Origin: Bog-473 sp963840245
Lineage (GTDB): Bacteria > Actinomycetota > Acidimicrobiia > Acidimicrobiales > RAAP-2
Reading direction: 5' to 3'
Assembly: GCA_963840245.1 (NCBI GenBank)
Contig: CAWIYI010000007.1
Location: 1-24,800, forward strand
Length of the DNA stretch: 24,800 bases
Position 1 is the stretch's first letter, and each line of letters begins with the position of its first letter. The notes beneath the pieces were generated by a model. It worked only from the letters and a program-made list of their open reading frames with translations, was not told the origin of the DNA and searched no databases. The translations under genes were made by a program, and so were the position numbers. Shown here one piece after another: positions 14,066 to 21,604 of the stretch.

Positions 14066-15438
14066 CGAGGGGGCTTGCTGCGGGCCAGCTCCTCGGGGGT
14101 CGGCTCGTGGCGCACCCGCGACTCGGGGGGCAGCAGCGCCCCGATGGCCTCCATGATCGTAGAAGTGTCCGCCTTGGCGTCGGTGAGCGACAACGACACC
14201 GGTCGGCCCACCCGTACCGTGACCTTGGGCGGGTTGCGCACCAGGGTGAAGTCGGGCACCCGCGCCGAGCGCGGCCACACCTTCTCGGTCCCCCACAACC
14301 CCACGGGCACGACGGTTGCGCCGGTCGACGCCGCCAGCCGCGCCGTCCCCGTCTTGCCGTGCAGCGTGGGGTCGAAGAAGTCGTACCCGCGAGGGATGGT
14401 GCCCTGTGGGAGGACGATCACCACTTCGCCCGCCTTCAACGCGGACTCGGCCGCCCGCAGCGGCCGACCCGACCCGCTGCCGCGATCAACGGCAATGCCG
14501 CCGATGGCCCGCGCGATCATCCCGACGACCGGCGCGTCGAAGATCTCCTTCTTGCCGAGGAAGCGCACGGGACGCCCGATGTCGCGCGCCACCAGGGCCA
14601 GCGCGGCCACGTCGAAGTAGCTCCGGTGGTTCGAGGCCAAGAGCACCGGGCCGCGTGAGGGCACGTGCTCCACGCCGGCGATGTCGAACCGCGCGTAGGG
14701 GAACGACAACCTGCGGACGAAGGGACGGAGCATGTGGTACGGCTCCAACCCCACCACGCTGGGCACGCCCGGGGGGCGGTCCCAATGCTCCACCGGCCAG
14801 CGGCGAACGGTGGCCACGACGGTCAGCGAGGGATCGGGATTGACGGCATGCGGCCACCCCACGCTCGACAGCAGCGGCACGTCGAAGATGCTGTCGCTGC
14901 AGGCGTGGCAGTCGGCCAGGTCCATTCGTTGCTCATCGGCCCACGCCCGCACCGCCCGCAACTTGCCCGTCCCCCAGACGAAGCCCTCGTAGAGACGGCC
15001 CGTGTAGCGGCCGTCCTTGGTCTCGTACGAGGTGGCGATCAGATCGTCGAAGCCGAAGGCCTCGGCGAAGGGGGCGATCATGTCGAACGGTGTCGTCGTG
15101 GCGAGCACCAGCCGGTGACCCTCGGCCCGGAACGCGGCCAGGCGCTCCGGGGCGAAGGGGGCGACGTTCTCGCTGAGTGCGGACACCGCCCGCCGACCGG
15201 CCGCCTGGACCTGCTCCTGGCGCCAGCCGCGAGCCACTCTGGCGGCCGCCCGAACCAGGCCCATGGAGAACAGGTTCTCGCCCAGGCGGTCGTTGACGGC
15301 GTACAGGATCTTGTCGCCCGGGAGGGAACGGCCCTCGGGCAGCACGCCTTCCTCCACGAGGGCGTGGTTCAGGATCTGGCCCGACGCCCGCCACAGCAGG
15401 GTGCGGTCGAGGTCGATGAAGACGGCGCTCTTGGCCAC
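14062..15438 (-). CDS. Bifunctional HAD-IB hydrolase / PlsC-type acyltransferase
   Basis: This 458-residue fusion has an N-terminal HAD-IB domain (residues 1-210) with intact motif I IDLDRTLL (D9, D11), motif II TTTPFD (about 114) and motif IV CSDSIFDVPLL. The C-terminal PlsC acyltransferase (about 245-440) has NHRSYFD (270-276) and LPQGTIPRG (P344-Q-G, where PEG is usual). Similar fusions occur in mycobacteria and relatives and are thought to make phosphatidic acid or remodel lysolipids; the HAD substrate is not established. GTG 15438 lies 8 bases after TAGGCT, a leaderless arrangement. It overlaps murT by 4 bases. Unlike the HAD domain at 3176-5521, this one retains the canonical DxD. Confidence 0.93.
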   Translation of the reverse strand: MAKSAVFIDLDRTLLWRASGQILNHALVEEGVLPEGRSLPGDKILYAVNDRLGENLFSMGLVRAAARVARGWRQEQVQAAGRRAVSALSENVAPFAPERLAAFRAEGHRLVLATTTPFDMIAPFAEAFGFDDLIATSYETKDGRYTGRLYEGFVWGTGKLRAVRAWADEQRMDLADCHACSDSIFDVPLLSSVGWPHAVNPDPSLTVVATVRRWPVEHWDRPPGVPSVVGLEPYHMLRPFVRRLSFPYARFDIAGVEHVPSRGPVLLASNHRSYFDVAALALVARDIGRPVRFLGKKEIFDAPVVGMIARAIGGIAVDRGSGSGRPLRAAESALKAGEVVIVLPQGTIPRGYDFFDPTLHGKTGTARLAASTGATVVPVGLWGTEKVWPRSARVPDFTLVRNPPKVTVRVGRPVSLSLTDAKADTSTIMEAIGALLPPESRVRHEPTPEELARSKPPR

Positions 15439-15446
15439 GGGTAGGG

Positions 15447-15452
15447 AGCCTA
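15447..15452 (-). promoter_or_regulatory. -10 box of the HAD/PlsC-murT-gatD operon
   Basis: TAGGCT on the minus strand ends 8 bases before GTG 15438, so the transcript is probably leaderless. There is no clear -35. Confidence 0.4.
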
Positions 15453-15559
15453 AAGCAGTTCGATCGCTGGTCGGAGGGCTACGGAGTGCCTCCCGAAATC
15501 GGGCCGGAATTAGGAGAAGGGACCGCCGGGGGGGAGGGCGATCCCTTCTCGAGACTCAT

Positions 15560-15591
15560 CAGGGAAACAAAGGGGGGGCTTCCATTCCCTG
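15560..15591. promoter_or_regulatory. Inverted repeat in the LysR upstream region
   Basis: CAGGGAA (15560-15566) pairs with TTCCCTG (15585-15591) across 18 bases that include a run of seven G. It lies in the 286-base gap between two divergent genes and about 130 bases before the LysR start. It could be a regulator site or a transcript hairpin. The rest of the gap (15453-15724) is locally less GC-rich and shows no convincing gene. Confidence 0.35.
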
Positions 15592-15660
15592 CGGTCTCCA
15601 TCCATTTTGGCGGCATCCCGGCAATCAGTCAAGCAGCTTTCGCAGATACCTTCCATCAGT

Positions 15661-15666
15661 TATGGT
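15661..15666 (+). promoter_or_regulatory. Possible -10 box of the LysR gene
   Basis: TATGGT is the best -10-like hexamer in the AT-richer part of this gap, 58 bases before ATG 15725. No good -35 was seen. Confidence 0.3.
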
Positions 15667-15724
15667 GATCGGAAGCGCAACTCTGGCAAGCACTCCGGCG
15701 ACCACGCCTGGGAGCGGTGAGCTC

Positions 15725-16633
15725 ATGGAACTTAAACATCTGCAAGCACTCTTGGGCATCGCCGACACCGGCAGTTTCTCCGCCGCCGCCACCTCCATCG
15801 GCACGGTGCAGTCCAACGTCTCGGCGCACGTGGCCCGCCTGGAGCGCGAGCTCGACGTGCAGTTGGTGGATCGGGCCTCGGGACGCCTCACCGAGGAGGG
15901 CGAGGTCGTCGTCGCCCGGGCCCGCCAGGTCATGAACGAGCTCGAGGCCATGGTGTCCGACGTGACGGCGCTCCGGGAGGAGGTGATCGGAACGGTCCGC
16001 CTCGGCATGATCGGGACCACCGGACGGTGGCTGGTGCCGCAGCTCTTCGACCTCCTGCGGGTGCGTCACCCGCACATCCACCTCAACGTCGCCGAGGGGT
16101 CCAGCGTCCAGCTCGAACAGCAGCTGGCCTCGGGCCAGCTGGACCTGGCCGTGGTGACGTTTCCCCTGAGCGGTGACGAGATCATGGCGGCCGAGCTCTT
16201 CGACGAGGACCTGGTGGCCGTCCTGCCGCCGGGACACGTCCTCGGCGAGGAGGCTTCGCTCGCCCTCGAGCGGCTCTCCGAGGTGGAGCTCCTCTTGCCC
16301 GCACCGGGCACCGCGCTCCGGGCGGAGATCGACAGTGCCACCGGACCGGCCCGCATCGCGCTGCGTCCCGCCATGGAGCTCGACGGTGTGCGGCTGATCG
16401 CCTCGCTGGCCTTCGACGGCTACGGGGCGGCCATCCTCCCGGCGACCGCAGTGCCGGGTCACCTGCGGGGGCGCTTCTCCGTCCTGCCGGTCACGGGGCT
16501 GCCCCGGCGCCGGGTCGGCGTGGCGCAGCGGCGCCGCGGGCTGCCCTCGGCCCCGGCGCGGGCCGTGATCGACGTCCTCGGGGTCGTGGTCAACGACGCC
16601 CTCTCCATGCCCGAGGGGATCCACCCGACCTGA
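15725..16633 (+). CDS. LysR-family transcriptional regulator
   Basis: This 302-residue LTTR has a winged helix-turn-helix at residues 1-60 (MELKHLQALLGIADTGSFSA, then SNVSAHVARLERELDVQLVDR), a linker helix to about 90, and an effector domain with TVRLGMIGTTGRWLVPQLFDLLR and QLDLAVVTFPLSG (periplasmic-binding-protein-like). The frame is open from 15263, but LTTR homology begins at ATG 15725, with a GGGAG-like ribosome site. It is divergent from the HAD/PlsC operon (286 bases) and convergent with the GNAT gene. No adjacent metabolic operon identifies the target, and autoregulation or control of the divergent operon is possible. The effector is unknown. Confidence 0.92.
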   Translation: MELKHLQALLGIADTGSFSAAATSIGTVQSNVSAHVARLERELDVQLVDRASGRLTEEGEVVVARARQVMNELEAMVSDVTALREEVIGTVRLGMIGTTGRWLVPQLFDLLRVRHPHIHLNVAEGSSVQLEQQLASGQLDLAVVTFPLSGDEIMAAELFDEDLVAVLPPGHVLGEEASLALERLSEVELLLPAPGTALRAEIDSATGPARIALRPAMELDGVRLIASLAFDGYGAAILPATAVPGHLRGRFSVLPVTGLPRRRVGVAQRRRGLPSAPARAVIDVLGVVVNDALSMPEGIHPT

Positions 16634-16686
16634 GCCCGGAGAGGCGCCGCCCCTCCCGCCGTCCGGGCGGGATCAGGGCTCCGGGC
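16634..16686. terminator. Likely bidirectional terminator between LysR and GNAT genes
   Basis: GCCCGGAG (16634-16641) pairs with CTCCGGGC (16679-16686). Inside lies a compact hairpin, CCCGCC-gtccg-GGCGGG (16655-16671). The structure sits exactly between convergent stops. There is no U-tract, which is common in such GC-rich genomes. Confidence 0.5.
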
Positions 16687-17293
16687 GGGGCTCCCGCCAC
16701 ATGGTCCAGATCGACGGCCCGTCGCCGGGGAGCGGCACCTCCTCCACGACCTCGAAACCGTGGCGGCGGTAGAACGGAACGTTGCGCTCCTTGGACGACT
16801 CCAGGTAGCAGGGGATGCCCTCGGCGTCGCACTGGGCGAGGACCGGGTGCATCAGCGCGCCGCCCACGCCCTTGCCCTGCTGTTCCACGGCGGTGCCCAG
16901 GCTGGCCAGGTACCAGTGCGGGGTGCGGGGATGCTTCTTCTCGATGAGGTTCAGCAGGCGCAGCGTGGTGCCCAGGTTGGTCAGCACGAACGGCAGCACG
17001 GGCAGCATGGTGACGATCCCGCTCAGGCCTGTTCGGATCGGCTTGCCCGGCGGACCCCAGATGGCCGCACCGGTGTAACCCTCCGTCGTGTAGCAACCCC
17101 CGAAGGGGAGGTAGTCGGCCCGCATCTGGGTGCGGAAGTACGCCCGCAAGCCCGCCTCGCGGCGGGCCACGTTCCGAAAGATGTGGGAGGTGACGGGGTC
17201 GTCCATGAAGGTCCGGGCCAACTGCGCGGCCATGGGCTCGACGTCGCGCTCTGAGGCAGGGCGCACGACCGGCAGGAGAGGTTCGGGAACCAT
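16673..17293 (-). CDS. GNAT-family N-acetyltransferase
   Basis: This 206-residue acetyltransferase contains RPASERDVEPMAAQLARTFMDDPV (N-terminal strand/helix), a long middle section including AAIWGPPGKPIRTG, HWYLASLGTAVEQQGKGVGGALM with the acetyl-CoA loop QQGKGVG (motif A), and NVPFYRRHGFEVVEEVPLP (motif B). It resembles the WYL/Y-containing GNATs that act on small molecules. The frame is open to 17551, but the upstream part is low-complexity. ATG 17293 begins the domain, and the ribosome site is weak. Substrate unknown. Confidence 0.88.
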   Translation of the reverse strand: MVPEPLLPVVRPASERDVEPMAAQLARTFMDDPVTSHIFRNVARREAGLRAYFRTQMRADYLPFGGCYTTEGYTGAAIWGPPGKPIRTGLSGIVTMLPVLPFVLTNLGTTLRLLNLIEKKHPRTPHWYLASLGTAVEQQGKGVGGALMHPVLAQCDAEGIPCYLESSKERNVPFYRRHGFEVVEEVPLPGDGPSIWTMWREPRPEP

Positions 17294-17637
17294 GACGGAG
17301 TCGATGGTGGCAGACGCCCGGGCCACTCGCCACCGGGCGACGCCGCGACGTGCGCTGGCCCGGGGCGGCCGGGCACGGGTCCGGGCGTTGGCCGACGACG
17401 ATCTCGCCCGAGCGGGTGAGGCGCACCCCGTCTGTGCGGCGCACGTTGGCTTGGTCGACGGTCGCCGAGAACGCAGCGTCGGCCGCGCCTCCGGTGCGTT
17501 AGCGTCCGTGCCCATGCAGCGTCTCGCCCCACCGTCACCGCTGGTCACCACTCCGTCCCGTACCCCCGGAACGCCCGCCGAGGCCGCTTCTCACTGCCCC
17601 CGGGCGGACCGGGCCCCCACGACCCGGTGACGGCCAC
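17294..17637. other. 344-base divergent intergenic region
   Basis: It lies between the GNAT gene (minus) and the Gfo/Idh operon (plus). Frames here are open on both strands but low-complexity (A, R, S, P), as expected of GC-rich non-coding DNA. It contains TAGCGT at 17500-17505, which fits TAnnnT on the plus strand 8 bases before ATG 17514, and the 38-codon ORF listed separately. I see no tRNA, repeat array or recognisable riboswitch. Confidence 0.5.
17514..17630 (+). CDS. Possible short leader ORF, 38 residues
   Basis: ATG 17514 stands 8 bases after TAGCGT (17500-17505), the same leaderless geometry as other starts in this window. The ORF ends at TGA 17628-17630, 7 bases before GTG 17638 of the oxidoreductase gene, so coupling of translation is possible. 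The peptide begins MQRLAPPSPLVTTPSRTPG and is rich in P, T, A and R, with one Cys near residue 28. I recognise no family, and random open frame is a real alternative in such GC-rich DNA. Confidence 0.25.
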   Translation: MQRLAPPSPLVTTPSRTPGTPAEAASHCPRADRAPTTR

Positions 17638-18627
17638 GTGCTGAGGATCGGGATCCTCGGGGCGGCCCGCATCGCCCCCGCCGCCGTGATCAAGCCGGCC
17701 CGCAGGACCGGGTGCGTCCTCGTGACGGCGGTGGCGGCACGCGACCACGGCCGAGCCTCGGAGTTTGCCCGTAAACAGGGCATTCCGCGCGTCCTGGGCA
17801 GTTACTCGGAACTGATCGAGGACCCCGAGATCGACGCCGTCTACAACCCCCTCCCCAACGGCCTCCACGGGCACTGGACCATCGCCGCCCTCAAGGCCGG
17901 CAAACACGTCCTGTGCGAGAAGCCCTTCACCGCCAACGCCAACGAGGCCCGGGCTGTGGCCGAGGTGGACAACGGCACCCCCGGTCGGGTGGTGATGGAG
18001 GCCTTCCACTACCAGTACCACCCGCTGTGCAGGCGCCTGGTGGAGATCGTGCGGTCGGGCGAGTTGGGCAACATCAGCCGGGTCGACGTGGCGTTCTCCG
18101 CCCCGCTCTGGAAAAAGGGCGACATCCGCTACCAGCTGGCATTGGCCGGCGGCGCCACCATGGACATGGGCTGCTACCCGGTCAGCCTCCTGCGCCTCCT
18201 CGTCCCGGGCCCCAGGGTGATCAGCGCCGAGGCGAAGCTCTCCTCCCCCGGCGTCGACCGGGCCATGGACGCCCATTTTTCGCTCCCCGACGGGGGGAGC
18301 GCCCACGTCGGTTGCTCCATGTTCTCCTCTTCGGTGCTGCGGCTGCATGCCGAGATCACGGGCGACAACGGCAAGATCTCCGTCTTCAACCCGTTCAGCC
18401 CCCAGCACGGGCACCGGATGAAGGTGACGACGTCGCTCGGCACCCGCAAGGAGCGTTTCAGCCGCAAGGCGTCGTACGACTTCCAGCTCGAGGCGTTCGC
18501 GGCCGCGGCCGAGGACGGCGCCTCGTTCCCGACGACGGCGGCCGACGCGATCCGTACGATGGAGCTCATCGACGCCATCTACAGCGCCTCCGATCTTCCT
18601 CTCCGCCAGCCCACCCCCGTCGACTGA
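17638..18627 (+). CDS. Gfo/Idh/MocA-family NAD(P)-dependent oxidoreductase
   Basis: This 329-residue protein has an N-terminal Rossmann domain (RIGILGAARIAP, residues 3-14), AVYNPLPNGLHGHW (68-80) and the family hallmark CEKPF (E94-K95-P96). The C-terminal alpha/beta domain has AFHYQYHPL, WKKGDIRYQLALAGGATMDMGCYPVSLLR (D-x-G-x-Y) and NPFSPQHGH. Such enzymes oxidise or reduce sugars, inositols or dihydrodiols, and the substrate here is not evident. The start is GTG 17638, because MLRIGILGAA is the normal N-terminus and no earlier start lies in frame; the ribosome site is weak. The stop shares one base with the tldD start (TGATG), indicating one transcript with tldD and tldE. Confidence 0.9.
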   Translation: MLRIGILGAARIAPAAVIKPARRTGCVLVTAVAARDHGRASEFARKQGIPRVLGSYSELIEDPEIDAVYNPLPNGLHGHWTIAALKAGKHVLCEKPFTANANEARAVAEVDNGTPGRVVMEAFHYQYHPLCRRLVEIVRSGELGNISRVDVAFSAPLWKKGDIRYQLALAGGATMDMGCYPVSLLRLLVPGPRVISAEAKLSSPGVDRAMDAHFSLPDGGSAHVGCSMFSSSVLRLHAEITGDNGKISVFNPFSPQHGHRMKVTTSLGTRKERFSRKASYDFQLEAFAAAAEDGASFPTTAADAIRTMELIDAIYSASDLPLRQPTPVD

Positions 18628-20120
18628 TGCCGCTCGCCGCCGACGATCTCACCGCGCTGGCGGACGCCGCGCTCGACGCCGCGGCCGGCTGCCAGGCGGC
18701 CGAGCTCCGCGTCGAACGCATCCGGAGCCAGACGGTCCGCCTGCGCGATGCGCAGCCCGAGACGACGGCCGACGGCACCGATTTCGGCATGGGCGTGCGC
18801 GTCGTCGTCGATGGCGCGGTCGGTTTCGCCGCCACGGTCGACGTGCGGCCGGAGGAGGCGGCCAACCTGGTGCGCCGGGCCCGGGAGATGGCGAGGGTGA
18901 CCAGCCGGGCGGGAGGCGGCCGCGTCGAGCTGGCGTCCGAGCCCTCGCACGGTGAGGTGACGTGGTCGAGCGCGTTCGAGATCGACCCGTCCACCGTGCC
19001 GCTGGCCGACAAGATCGCGCTGCTGGCCGAATGGAGCAGGCGCCTCGGCGACCACGAGACGGTGTCCCACACGTCGGCCTCGGTGCTCGCGGTGTCGGAG
19101 CAGAGCTACCTGGCCGACCTCAACGGGACGCGGGCCACCCAGCACCGGGTGCGGCTGCAGGCGCAGCTCGAAGCGCTGGCGCTGTCGGACGCCGGCTTCG
19201 AGACCATGCGCACGCTGGCGCCGCCGGTCGGCCGGGGATGGGAATTCCTGGCCGGCCCGCCGTCCGCGGGCGCGTGGAACTGGGACGCCGAGCTGGCCGA
19301 GCTGCCCGAGCTGCTGGCCGAGAAGCTGGCCGCGCCCTCGGTGCAGGCCGGGACGTACGACCTCGTCGTCGACCCGTCGAATCTCTGGCTCACGATCCAT
19401 GAATCGATCGGGCACGCCACCGAGCTCGACCGGGCCGTCGGGTACGAGGCGGCCTACGCGGGAACGTCCTTCGCCACCTTCGATCAGCTCGGGTCGCTCG
19501 CGTACGGCTCTCCCATCATGCAGGTGACCGGTGACCGCACGGTGGAGCACGGGTTGGCCACGGTGGGCATCGACGGGGAGGGCGTGGCGGCCCAGTCCTT
19601 CGATCTGGTGCGCGACGGGACGCTCGTGGGTTACCAGCTCGACCGCTCCATCGCCGCCGCCATGGGCTTCGAGCGCTCGAACGGCTGCGCCTTCGCCGAC
19701 TCGCCGATGCACGTGCCGATCCAGCGCATGGCGAACGTGTCGCTGGCGCACTCCGGGGACACGGGACCGCGCACCGAGGACCTGATCGCCGGTGCGGAGC
19801 ACGGCGTCTACATCGTGGGCGACAAGAGCTGGTCGATCGACATGCAGCGCTACAACTTCCAGTTCACCGGGCAGCGCTTCTACCGGATTGCGGGTGGGAA
19901 GTTGGCCGGTCAGGTGAAGGACGTCGCGTATCAAGCGACGACCACCGACTTCTGGGGTGCCATGGAGGCCGTGGGCGGCGCCTCCACCTGGGTCCTGGGC
20001 GGCGCCTTCAACTGTGGCAAGGGTCAGCCCGGGCAGGTGGCTCCCGTCTCGCACGGCTGCCCGTCGGCCCTGTTTCGCGGGGTAAGGGTGCTCAACGCGC
20101 GTGAGGAGTCGGGACGCTGA
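18627..20120 (+). CDS. tldD: Metalloprotease TldD
   Basis: This 497-residue TldD is the metal-carrying subunit of the TldD/TldE heterodimer. In E. coli that complex processes modified peptides (microcin B17) and the CcdA antitoxin in the cytoplasm. The zinc motif is H258-E-S-I-G-H263 (HExxxH) in LTIHESIGHATELDR. Other family blocks are DFGMGVRVVVDGAVGFAAT (about 51-70), SFDLVRDGTLVGYQLDR, RMANVSL, GVYIVGDKSWSIDMQRYNFQF and GGAFNCGKGQPGQVAPVSHG near the C-terminus with a conserved Cys. It is complete. The start overlaps the upstream stop. An 88-base gap holding a tandem repeat separates it from its partner gene. Confidence 0.95.
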   Translation: MPLAADDLTALADAALDAAAGCQAAELRVERIRSQTVRLRDAQPETTADGTDFGMGVRVVVDGAVGFAATVDVRPEEAANLVRRAREMARVTSRAGGGRVELASEPSHGEVTWSSAFEIDPSTVPLADKIALLAEWSRRLGDHETVSHTSASVLAVSEQSYLADLNGTRATQHRVRLQAQLEALALSDAGFETMRTLAPPVGRGWEFLAGPPSAGAWNWDAELAELPELLAEKLAAPSVQAGTYDLVVDPSNLWLTIHESIGHATELDRAVGYEAAYAGTSFATFDQLGSLAYGSPIMQVTGDRTVEHGLATVGIDGEGVAAQSFDLVRDGTLVGYQLDRSIAAAMGFERSNGCAFADSPMHVPIQRMANVSLAHSGDTGPRTEDLIAGAEHGVYIVGDKSWSIDMQRYNFQFTGQRFYRIAGGKLAGQVKDVAYQATTTDFWGAMEAVGGASTWVLGGAFNCGKGQPGQVAPVSHGCPSALFRGVRVLNAREESGR

Positions 20121-20135
20121 GCGTGCCGGGCCAGG

Positions 20136-20207
20136 GCGCACGGCGCGGGGCGGGCAAGCGCGCACGGCGCGGGGCGGGCAAGCGCGCAGCGCGGCGCAGG
20201 GCGGGCG
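20136..20207 (+). repeat. 24-bp tandem repeat in the tldD-tldE gap
   Basis: Two identical 24-base units (20136-20159, 20160-20183, beginning GCGCACGGCGCGGGGCGGGC) are followed by a third, degenerate unit. The period equals eight codons. In the tldE frame it would read ARTARGGQ twice, so extension of TldE by repeat is possible if translation starts upstream. Confidence 0.85.
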
Positions 20208-20208
20208 C

Positions 20209-21597
20209 GTGATCCCGGCGCAGGAGCTCGTGGAGCACGGCCTGACCTCGGCCGACGCGCTCGGGGCGGACGGGTGCATCGTGCTGGTCGAGGAGAGCAG
20301 CCACGTCGATGTCCGCTTCGCGCTGAACACGACGACGACCAACGGGGTGCAGCGCGGGCGCTCGGTCAGCGTCGTCGCGCTGACGTCGGGGTCGGTCGGC
20401 TCGGCCCGGCGGTCCGGAGTGGTCGGGGCGGACGGGGTGGCGGAGATGGCGGCCGCGGCCCTGGCCGATGCACGGGAGGCGCCGCCGGCCGCGGACGCCT
20501 TCGCCCTCGTCGAAGTGGCGGAGTCCCGGCCGGGCCGCGACTTCGCGCTCGACGCGGAAGAGACGGACTCCGGCGTGCTCGAGGACGTCCTCTCTGCGCT
20601 GTCGGGGGCGTTCGCGCGGGCCCGGGGCCGCGGCGCGGTGCTGGCCGGCTTCGCGGAGCAGGACGTGGCCACGCTCTACCTCGGCAGCTCCACCGGGCTC
20701 CGTCTCTCCCACGCGCAACCCACGGCCGCGGTGAGCCTGGTCGGGCGCACAGCCGACGGGAGCGGCTCGGCCTGGGTCGGCGAGCCCACGATTGCGCCCT
20801 CGCTCGAGCGGATGGAGCAGGAGATCTGGCGCCGGCTCGACTGGGCCACCACGCAGATCCCGCTGGAGGCCGGCCGGTACGAGGTGATCATGCCGCCGTC
20901 AGCCGTGAGCGACATGATGGCGATGCTGGCGTTCGACGCGCTCGGGGGCCAGGACGCCGAAGACGGCCGCACCGTCTTCTCCAGGGAGGGTGGCGGGACG
21001 CGGCTCGGTGAGAGGATCACCCCGTTGCCCTTTTCGTTCTACAGCGACCCCGACGAGAGGGGCGTCGAGTGCACGCCGTTCGTCGCCACCGGGGCCAGCG
21101 GTTCGGAGGTCTCCGTCTTCGACAACGGCCTGCCCACCACCCGCACCGACTGGCTGCACGATGGTGTGCTGGCCCGCCTGCGCTACCACCGTGCCGGCGC
21201 GGCGCGGTCCGGCGTCGAGATGGGCCCGCACATCGACAACCTGGTGCTGCGCTGCGCCGAACAGGACGGTGGGTCGATCGACGACATGGTGGCGCGCACC
21301 GAGCGCGGCCTCCTGCTCACGTGCCTCTGGTACATCAGGGTGGTCGACCCGGCCACCCTCCTGACGACGGGGTTGACGCGGGACGGCGTCTACGTGATCG
21401 AGGACGGCGCGGTGGTCGGGGCGGCGAACAACTTCCGCTTCAACGAGAGCCCGGTCGACCTCTTGGCCCGCGCCACCGAGGTCGGCACGCCCGTGCGTTC
21501 GCTCGGGCGCGAGTTCGGCGAGTACCTGAACCGGACGATCATGGCGCCGCTGCGGATCCCCGACTACAACATGAGCTCGGTGAGCCAGGCCAGCTGA
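20209..21597 (+). CDS. pmbA: TldE/PmbA, partner subunit of TldD
   Basis: This 462-residue TldE/PmbA homologue contains VDVRFALNTTTTNGVQRGRSVSVV (N-terminal domain), LEAGRYEVIMPPSAVSDMMAMLAFDAL (typical 'YevvlpP.avadll'), FSFYSDPDERG, NGLPTTRTDWLHDGVLARLRYHR and DGVYVIEDGAVVGAANNFRFNESPVDLL at the end. It lacks the HExxxH motif, as expected for the non-metal subunit. The frame opens at 20101, but that part overlaps tldD and runs through the 24-bp repeat. GTG 20209 begins the natural domain, so I chose it. Function depends on pairing with TldD. The gene ends 7 bases before a convergent methyltransferase gene. Confidence 0.93.
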   Translation: MIPAQELVEHGLTSADALGADGCIVLVEESSHVDVRFALNTTTTNGVQRGRSVSVVALTSGSVGSARRSGVVGADGVAEMAAAALADAREAPPAADAFALVEVAESRPGRDFALDAEETDSGVLEDVLSALSGAFARARGRGAVLAGFAEQDVATLYLGSSTGLRLSHAQPTAAVSLVGRTADGSGSAWVGEPTIAPSLERMEQEIWRRLDWATTQIPLEAGRYEVIMPPSAVSDMMAMLAFDALGGQDAEDGRTVFSREGGGTRLGERITPLPFSFYSDPDERGVECTPFVATGASGSEVSVFDNGLPTTRTDWLHDGVLARLRYHRAGAARSGVEMGPHIDNLVLRCAEQDGGSIDDMVARTERGLLLTCLWYIRVVDPATLLTTGLTRDGVYVIEDGAVVGAANNFRFNESPVDLLARATEVGTPVRSLGREFGEYLNRTIMAPLRIPDYNMSSVSQAS

Positions 21598-21604
21598 GTC
21601 GCGC

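Noticed and set aside
12689..14620. 643-residue plus-strand frame across murT
   Set aside because: Opposite strand to murT and gatD, which carry full catalytic motifs. The frame is low-complexity.
15486..15668. 60-residue ORF in the LysR upstream gap
   Set aside because: No ribosome site, no family, and it overlaps the inverted repeat and promoter-like sequence. Probably chance.
17340..17480. Possible remnant of a second GNAT protein (RVRALADDDLARAGEA) on the plus strand
   Set aside because: Only one short motif-like stretch without the rest of the domain. Too weak to call.
20136..20207. CRISPR-like array at the tldD-tldE gap (and at 22787-22877)
   Set aside because: Units are contiguous tandem repeats without spacers and lie in coding-type frames.
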